Made by a program: the position numbers and the translations under genes. Under the pieces are notes generated by a model. That model saw only the letters and a list, made by a program, of their open reading frames with translations. It was not told the origin of the DNA and made no database searches. This document shows positions 57,403 through 64,000 of a stretch of DNA of 64,000 bases, piece by piece (position 1 is the first letter of the stretch; every line of letters begins with the position of its first letter). Source of the DNA: Sparassis latifolia (lineage: Eukaryota; Basidiomycota; Agaricomycetes; Polyporales; Sparassidaceae); contig CM031560.1 in the NCBI GenBank assembly GCA_018466975.1, positions 992,001 to 1,056,000 of the forward strand, read 5' to 3'.

Positions 57403-59076
57403 TTAGATCTGCCATCCCCGTGGCAGACTGACAGCAGGAGTCGCTGTCGTTCTCTCCAGATCCTGATTGTGCGGTTCCTCAGAAACATCTTCCTCTTTGT
57501 TGTGAATAGGATCAGGTACTTGAAGTCCGTCCCAATACCACTTCGGAAGAAACCCGACTCTGTCTTCGTCGCCCTCCACCTCGCCAACGCCAGAGTCGTC
57601 GAGTGGTGACACGCTGACGCCGGAACCCTGAACGAATTTGACTCGCCACACACGAGCTTTCGTATTTGCTTCCTCGGTGTTACCCTTACCCACAAGAATA
57701 GCGGTATCATCGTATCGCGGATGGATAACGGACTTGAGGAAAGACAGGAATCGGTATCCCCAGTCGAGACAGATCAGTGGATCCCAAGCACCCGGTTTAC
57801 CACGGACAAGGCGGGGAATCTCAATTGTTTTGAACGATTGTAACGTGGTCAGTTGACCTGAGGGTGTCCGGAAGCCGACAACAATTTCCTGAAAGCACAA
57901 AAATGAGATCACTGGTCTGAAGAAGAAGAAAATAAGATGGGAATGCTCACAGGAACGCCCAACAAGAACGACTGGAAGTAGAATTTGAGAAGCTTCCTAG
58001 TAGAGCAGTGAATTTTATAATTATATGAGCAGTATGTACAAACGGCATGAATGCTCACTTCTCGAATTTAGCTTCATCCTGAGGTCCTCTTATAGCCAGA
58101 GAAGTCTTCAGCTCGACGAACGTATCGGTCTTCCCCGTGAATGTACCTACGGCGTAAAATCATAAGCGTCCATGCTTCCCATGAAGAAAATTTGATTTTT
58201 ACCCCTCACACAATCCACCTCACCCCCTATGACTATTCGTGTCTCCCCCAGCTTGGTCTTGACAACACTACACCACTGCACGTTGGTGTCCACGTCTCCA
58301 CCCCATCCCGGAAGATGCCCTTCCACTGTTTCCCTGGGACCAGAATTGGATGAGGTTGACCAGGACTCGAACGAATACCCGTAGTAAGACTGTAATCGAT
58401 GGTGCGGCACAATATCGTTCCTGTATACATAGCGCTCAGTAACGGTTTGACAAGCCCGGGATGAGGGTGCATACTTCTCTGCAAGTCTGGCATCTGACAA
58501 ATGCTCTTCCAAATACAACGTGCCATTGACTTCCATCACATTCATCTCCCAGCCGTCTCGCTGTTCATATGGCGCTGTTAAAATTCTCTCTCACATTATC
58601 AGGGTGCCGTGGTAAGCTTTCGACAGTAGCGTTGGGGCTAGCATCACTCACTTAGTCATGACGCCTCTCCACGAGATGACGCCGATATCTCTGAGCCAGG
58701 CCCCACCGTCACTTCCACCCGCATCCATCCTGGTCCTCACTTTCGACACAGCCTTCAGCAAACCATCCAGCCTGCCCTTCTCCTCTGGCCGGCGAACCCA
58801 CCTCTCGTACCCATATCTGAGTTCCGCGTGCTTTGGAGGTTCGACGTAGTACCTCAACGCAGAATCGGTGAACTCCAGCAGTCGATCCGGGGTATACGAA
58901 AACGTCAACAAAGGAAGGGGTTGTTGGAATGGCACCGGTTTGGCCGACGCCAATATTGAAGGGTATGCTAACGAGTGATCGCGCACTGGCACAGTCTCCA
59001 CCGGTGCCCGACGTCGTGTCTGACGGTCAGAGTCATCTTCCAATACTTCAGAGACAGTGCGTTTTTTTGAAGACAT
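57403..59076 (-). CDS. RAI1: RAI1/DXO family decapping nuclease
   Basis: Nuclear 5'-end quality-control enzyme, pyrophosphohydrolase/decapping family, partner of the Rat1 exonuclease. MSSKKRTVSEVLEDDSDRQT begins at 59076; the N-terminal 60 residues are basic and disordered. PLLTFSYTPDRLLEFTDSAL and LRYGYERWVRRPEEKGRLD follow, then WEMNVMEVNGTLYLEEHLSD. The DXO motifs are visible: GYSFESW (motif II-like), GGEVDC (ExD type), FVELKTSL (ExxxK type) and EIVVGFRTPSGQLTTLQSFK. It ends AVSLPRGWQI at 57403. Five or more introns; length normal. Confidence 0.9.
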
Positions 59077-59741
59077 GACCAACAGAATGTGAGGCTTAAT
59101 ATAGACCGCGAGAGGTGAATTAGCCCGCGGGTGCGACGGGTCAAAAAGCCATCCGGTGACCGGGGTTTAGGGACTGGTCGAATCAGGAAGGATACTTTCT
59201 ATATTTGGTATATCTAAGTACCACCGTTTTCAAGCCGACTCGGTATCTCTTCAATATTCTACGATACCGAAACAGAAGGGAAGAGGCTGTGCATCGCATA
59301 TTTATTATTAACGGGGCTGTGGCCGCCAGCTGCGCTATCGACGAGATGCTTCACGGTGCGTAGGACGCGGTGGTACGACAAGCCGCGCACTTCGTAACAC
59401 TTAGAAAGACAGCACCAAGTACGAGCCCTCTAAAGGGGATGAAGATACCTAGTAGGGGTCAAAATAAATGATCACACGGGAGGCCAGTCGCATCCCATTC
59501 ACTCTTCCAACGTCGGACAGAGGTCGAACTACGGGGTATCCAAATCCGAAGGGGTTCCCAATACGGGGTATCCAAATCCGAAGGGGTTTCCTAAGGTGGC
59601 AGTCCAGAGAGGAGAAACAAAACTAATGGAACAATACGCTAAAGGGTGTTAACAGGCCAATAGCCTGGATAACGGATAACGGATTCCGCTGGCCCTGCCG
59701 TCCTACTGTATACGCCAGAGCCAGCAGTCGTGCTGCCTAGA
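59077..59741. other. Intergenic region with a short tandem repeat
   Basis: No gene seen. A 32-base unit (TACGGGGTATCCAAATCCGA...) is present twice in tandem from about 59530 to 59590. Confidence 0.4.
59530..59592. repeat. 32-bp tandem repeat, two units
   Basis: Two units of ACGGGGTATCCAAATCCGAAG... start 32 bases apart (59530 and 59562) with a near-perfect match. Confidence 0.75.
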
Positions 59742-60279
59742 TTATGACTTCGAATTTGCATCTACCTCCTCCATTTTTGTAGTAGATGGGCTGACCGCGT
59801 GATTCTGTATTCCCTCAACAGCTGTGGATCCCGAGAGGGTCGAAGGATGACGCGATACGGTGGTTACTGATGTCGCCAAGCTGACGTCGTCGTGTGCCTG
59901 AGCTTCATTATGATCAGACTCAGGGTCCCTGGGAGAAGTGTCGCGGTGAAAGGGTGCAACAATGGCAGCGATATTTATCCCTCGACACGGATGTGACGTC
60001 GCAGTGACGTCTGTCGATGGAGATGCGGAGTGATGACGAGAGGATGCGACGAAGACGAACGCAATAATAACCATGATAAAACAAACTGCGTGGAGACCGA
60101 AGACAACGTTAAGTCAGGCTTTCGGAGTGTACTTCAAAAAATACTGCTGCTCTGAGCGCACCTAATGCAGCAACCATGACGATCTCCACATTCGGCCGTA
60201 AGGCTGGTTTATCATCGCGGCTGGCAACCGAAACGTATGACATGTTCACCATCATGGTAGCGGTCGGAGAAGGAGACAT
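59742..60279 (-). CDS. Small single-pass membrane protein, unknown
   Basis: MSPSPTATMMVNMSYVSVAS at 60279 leads, across an intron, to a hydrophobic segment VEIVMVAALVCFIMVIIAFV followed by a Ser/Thr/His-rich tail ending EEVDANSKS (TAA at 59744-59742). The intron lies inside the membrane segment. About 150 residues. No family recognised. Confidence 0.6.
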
Positions 60280-61099
60280 GGCGGGGCGATGAGTAAGGGT
60301 TCTCTGCGAATGCACGGGAGGCTACTGGACAATGTGAGGTCGGGGAGCCTGGAAATCGAGGACAGTAGCGTTACTTAAATCTTGCGGTAAGACGCGCAGG
60401 AGAACGGATCCGCAGTCCAAGGCGCCTGGCACAAAATGACTTGGCTCTGGACAGTAGAAAATACCTCATTTCCTGAGCCAATCCGTGTTGTTGTCTCGCG
60501 TGTCCAGGCAGTGCAATACTGCAGAGACCCGTGACGTCAATGTTTTTCACCATCGCGAGCGCGCGTATACCCAGGTATGCCAGCATGCCGCGAGGGAGCA
60601 GGGTTCACTTATGAATGTATCTCGGAAGGTTAGGATCACCAAGAGGAAAAGCCGGAACAGAAGTACACAGCTGTGCTGGTCATGAAGTACTAGTGTCGGT
60701 CGGAGAGTCCGGTAGGCATTTTCACTATCCAGATGCTGTGCAAAGTCTGTTTGGAAGTCGTCGTACACAGCCAGCCATGGGTAGACAGCAAATGTACCTA
60801 GATTGCGGGGACATACAGGCACGGGACTACTTGGAGGATATGACGCATTTCTGTGGGCTGCCCTGAGTTTGGTGATAATGGCTGCATGGGCGTGGTCAAC
60901 TACCAGCTGTGGTTCTCGATGGAGGATTTGGTGGAAAGAAGGAGGATAAGATCTGATAAATTTGGTTGGATTCTGGCTCCGCGCAATAATCTTGCAACTC
61001 CGTCACCCTTCAGCCACATCTGGCTTCCAGACTCCAGAACGCGGCTCGCCGTCCCCACATACACCTATCTTTCGTTCACAACCCCTCAAAGTTGCATTC
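60280..61099. other. Intergenic region, nothing recognised
   Basis: 820 bases between divergent genes. Short frames on both strands have no recognised motifs. It should contain both promoters. Confidence 0.35.
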
Positions 61100-62778
61100 A
61101 TGTCTGGGATGGACTACGATCGTCGGTCCCAAGTGTCATCCTTCTATGGTGGTCGCAAAAGCTCAGATGCCCTCAATGCTGACTTCTCTCCATCGGCACC
61201 CCAGTACGGCCAGCCCCAGCACACAAGACTTGATTCTGCATCGTCCTTCTACAATGCAGATCCAAACCCTCGTACCAGCGTAGATGTGCACGGTGGTAAA
61301 CGTGGTGCCGGTTACAACCGCATGTCGTTCATTCACACTGGGAGAGAGGAACCCGTGAAGGGAGGCGCGGACGAGGAGAGCATGCTGTCGAAGGACGACG
61401 GTTGGGATATTTACGCGGACTTTAACAATGCCGGTCCCCGCTACTCTTCTGCTTTCGTCAGCAATGATTCTGGGTAAGTGACGTTGTACAACATGCCAAT
61501 TCGTCATTCATCCGTCCGTGGTAGATACCGCCAAGTTCCTTCACCGTCTCCCCTCAAGCTGGAAGAGAATTTAAACAGCGGGGCACCTGTTGAACTGGTC
61601 ACAGTTCCGGCGCTTGGTCCAGAATGGAAAGCCGAAGAACTTCGTGGCATGACGAAGGCGGCGCGGCGAGAGGAAGCACGAGAGTCGTTTGCGCAGAAAT
61701 GGACTGCCTGGAATCGGGGCGAGCGCGGATGCTGTGGGAGGTACGGCACAAGACGGTTCACGGTATACTTCGTATTTGGCTTGTGTATCGTGTAAGTTAG
61801 TGGTTACCTCGCTGCGGGTGCTCGCTGACAGCGGTCGTCCAGCGTTGGGATTATCCTTGCATTTACTATCCCAAGAGTACCAAGCTTCGCGTTTAGCAAC
61901 ACCACTCCATTGGGAAATGCTACTGCCCCATTCAACGAGACGATCCCTACGGAATTCTCGCGCTCTCCCGCCAATTTCAGTTTTCCAGCCGTTGCGAACA
62001 TACAAGTCAACACTCAAGGGAATTTCATCCCTTTACATATCTCGAGCATGAACGCGCTTGTCTACGACCTCACCACCGGCAGACAAGTCGCCACTGGCCA
62101 TACCGGTTCACTTACATTGCCAGCCAAGGCGTATCCGTATATCCAAGTTCCGCTTAATTTCTCGTATATTGCCTCAAACGACTCGGACCAGACCTGTACG
62201 TCCTCCGATATTCCAAATTAGAAACTCCATGGTAACCATTTAATCTAGGGGCAAATTGGTACAACGCGTGCAAGAACCCAGCCGCGATCACTGAAGGATC
62301 ACGCCCTCGTGAGTCTTGCGTCAATTGAGACGGCGAAGGAGCATCTAACATGTACCAGCCGTGCAATTCAACTTCTTTCTCGACATGTCGATTATTGGAC
62401 TGGTGGGTAAGAAGTCCACCTCGGCTGCGGTCACTGAAGCATCGTGTCCAATCACGTTATCGTTAAACTCTGTTTGAGGTTTCGCGGGTGAACTTTTCAT
62501 GTTTATCACGTTTAACATCTATCTTTACTCCCGCTTTATGGTTGCGAATGGACTGGTCGACGGACTTCTTACATCGTATTCGTGATATAGCTCATCCATG
62601 CATCTTCTGGACTTGCACTTTGATATTCCTATCCTATGGTTTTACTTGACATATCAGTACGTCTCACGTTGGCTTCTATGACATCGATAATGTGAACTGT
62701 GATGATCAACTCAACTATTCGGTCGAAGTATCATTACCCCAAGTAAATGTCCGCTTTATATCCCTTCCATCTGACTGA
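61100..62778 (+). CDS. Conserved fungal single-pass membrane protein, unknown
   Basis: MSGMDYDRRSQVSSFYGGRK begins at 61100; the N-terminal cytoplasmic part is Ser/Tyr/Gly-rich, with DGWDIYADFNNAGPRYS and, across an intron, YRQVPSPSPLKLEE. A membrane segment crosses another intron (FTVYFVFGLCIV/VGIILAFTI). The outer part has several N-glycosylation-type sites (NTT, NAT, NFS, NDS) and a beta-rich look (FPAVANIQVNTQGNF, LTLPAKAYPYIQVPLNFSY, ISTSHVGFYDIDNVNC). It resembles uncharacterised membrane proteins of mushrooms, perhaps with an LEA2-like outer domain. The last exon and stop at 62778 are uncertain. Confidence 0.7.
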
Positions 62779-62958
62779 CCACGAGATCGGCAGTGAATCT
62801 ATGAGCTGCAGCAGTGGAGCTCAGTTCAATTTGAGACATACCCAGGTCCCAGATTACTGTGGAATTTCGTTAAGTCGATTTCAAACCAGCCCGCAATGAC
62901 AGAAGGTGAGTATAGCGTGACACGTTGGCTGACACTTCACTCGTTCCTACACATCACC

Positions 62959-64000
62959 ATGGACCGCCGGTTTCCTTCGTCGTCCTCAGCACTGGCAAGG
63001 GACTCGTTCATCCGCCATCGCTCTGGCGCTTACAGTCCCAACCCAGATGGGTTGACGCCGCACTACACACCGCGTAGAGATTCTTTACTCCACGAAGGGA
63101 CACTTACCGTGCAAGTAGAAGACGCCGACGACCTCCGGGGCGAACCCACAATTCTGCTAGTGCGGCCTTCCAGAGTCTCACCGCCGCTGCCTAACCTACC
63201 CCCTTTGCAAGGGATCTCCAATGGATCGCCACTGCTGGCGGCTTCAGACTTTTCCCTTGACCCTCACCGGTCTTACGGAAGTGGTTTCCCCCCAAGAGCG
63301 CAGGCGGCGGGTGATGAAGTTTGCGATTCACCGGTGGCTTTTAGCCCGGTGCCTCTTACTCCGCGACCAGCAGCCCCACCAAGGAATGAATCCACGCGTA
63401 CTACGGATACGACGCAAACGTCCGTGTCCCAGATATCTAGATTGCCTACTCCAGACTTCACGTCTCGTACTAGTGGTGGTGTTATCCGATCGTTCCTTCC
63501 TCGGCTCTTCTCTGTGCGCGGAGTACAGAGCGCATCGACGGGTGCTCCTGCGGACGTGCGCCCACGAAACCATCGTAATGCGACCACGCTCTCTGATGTG
63601 TCGGAAGGCAGTACCGCCGTGTCCACTTGTTCAGGGGATTCAAGTTTGTCCACGGCAACTCTGCTTAAACGACCTGCACTGCTACCGTCATTAAGTACCA
63701 CCGACAGGTTCACACAGAAGTTTCCCAGGCCTCGCTCCATCAGGAATCCCACTTTCGAGGGCGGCCGGTCCGGGCACAAGTCTGCGTTCGCTGCGACTAT
63801 GCTGGAAGAAGGAGAGGGCCTTGGGATTGACCGAGTGGATCGGTGGCCGACACACAAATGGTGCTTGGTACTGTCCGTCAGTACAGTGTTCGTATATGGC
63901 CTCGCTGGCCTGGTTTGTGCGATCGTGACTTGGTGGCGAAGTGAGTCTTTCTTCTGTTCTCATACAGTGTCACTAGATAACGTGTCTGCAAGCATGGGAA
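62959..64000 (+). CDS. Putative membrane protein, 5' part (runs off the window)
   Basis: ATG at 62959 opens a frame with no stop for about 330 codons: MDRRFPSSSSALARDSFIRH, a Pro/Ser/Thr-rich region, and a single membrane segment near the window end (WCLVLSVSTVFVYGLAGLVC). A GTGAGT donor follows WW at about 63939, and the next exon starts in the final bases. It could be a fungal membrane protein with a long N-terminal tail; the family is not visible from this part. Confidence 0.6.
   Translation, partial: MDRRFPSSSSALARDSFIRHRSGAYSPNPDGLTPHYTPRRDSLLHEGTLTVQVEDADDLRGEPTILLVRPSRVSPPLPNLPPLQGISNGSPLLAASDFSLDPHRSYGSGFPPRAQAAGDEVCDSPVAFSPVPLTPRPAAPPRNESTRTTDTTQTSVSQISRLPTPDFTSRTSGGVIRSFLPRLFSVRGVQSASTGAPADVRPRNHRNATTLSDVSEGSTAVSTCSGDSSLSTATLLKRPALLPSLSTTDRFTQKFPRPRSIRNPTFEGGRSGHKSAFAATMLEEGEGLGIDRVDRWPTHKWCLVLSVSTVFVYGLAGLVCAIVTWWRSESFFCSHTVSLDNVSASMG

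Overview
The window is nuclear DNA of a filamentous basidiomycete, almost certainly an Agaricomycete. Genes are broken by many short introns (about 45-60 bases, GT...AG), and several families are typical of mushrooms: the F-box type with a CxxC...RRRVCxxC block, Tnp2 transposases, TRK potassium transporters and small single-pass membrane proteins. No rRNA gene, canonical tRNA gene or CRISPR array was found.

Layout. 1-7283: an F-box gene running off the left edge, a CaiB/BaiF CoA-transferase pseudogene with two in-frame stops, the mitochondrial processing peptidase beta subunit, and 2 kb of non-coding DNA rich in palindromes. 7284-35753: one very large mobile element (about 28.5 kb). 36872-63999: gene-dense host DNA with ETF-beta, a TRK potassium transporter, a WDR7/rabconnectin-3-beta-like WD40 protein, a head-to-head pair of small genes, a small membrane protein, a hAT-like MITE, ALG11, an FMN-dependent 2-hydroxy-acid oxidase, a CCDC25-like NFACT-R protein, RAI1/DXO, and three further membrane proteins, the last truncated by the window end.

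The main discovery candidate is the 28.5-kb element. Its ends are CACCGG...CCGGTG flanked by a TTT direct repeat, which is the CACTA/EnSpm pattern (3-bp target duplication). It has unusually long terminal inverted repeats (TIRs), about 4.6 kb each, and a Tnp2-type transposase gene in the middle. Each TIR carries a complete-looking gene for an Spt5-like KOW-domain elongation factor; the left copy has a 1-bp deletion, the right copy reads through. The interior holds a SAP-like gene and a divergent 'RPGRGGY' gene, two sets of small coiled-coil genes, a WD40 protein with a C-terminal membrane anchor, a gene of the 'MSSDETDGE' family, a small basic protein and an F-box/LRR-like gene. A second, AT-rich element with about 410-bp inverted arms has inserted with a TA duplication into the transposase gene, exactly at the first intron/exon border. 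A partial third copy of the TIR region lies inside.

How the pieces work together is inferred: Tnp2 would bind the subterminal ACATTGT-type repeats and mobilise the element. The Spt5-like protein, present in both ends, may affect transcription or silencing of the element. Host genes around it are ordinary housekeeping genes and show no operon-like arrangement.
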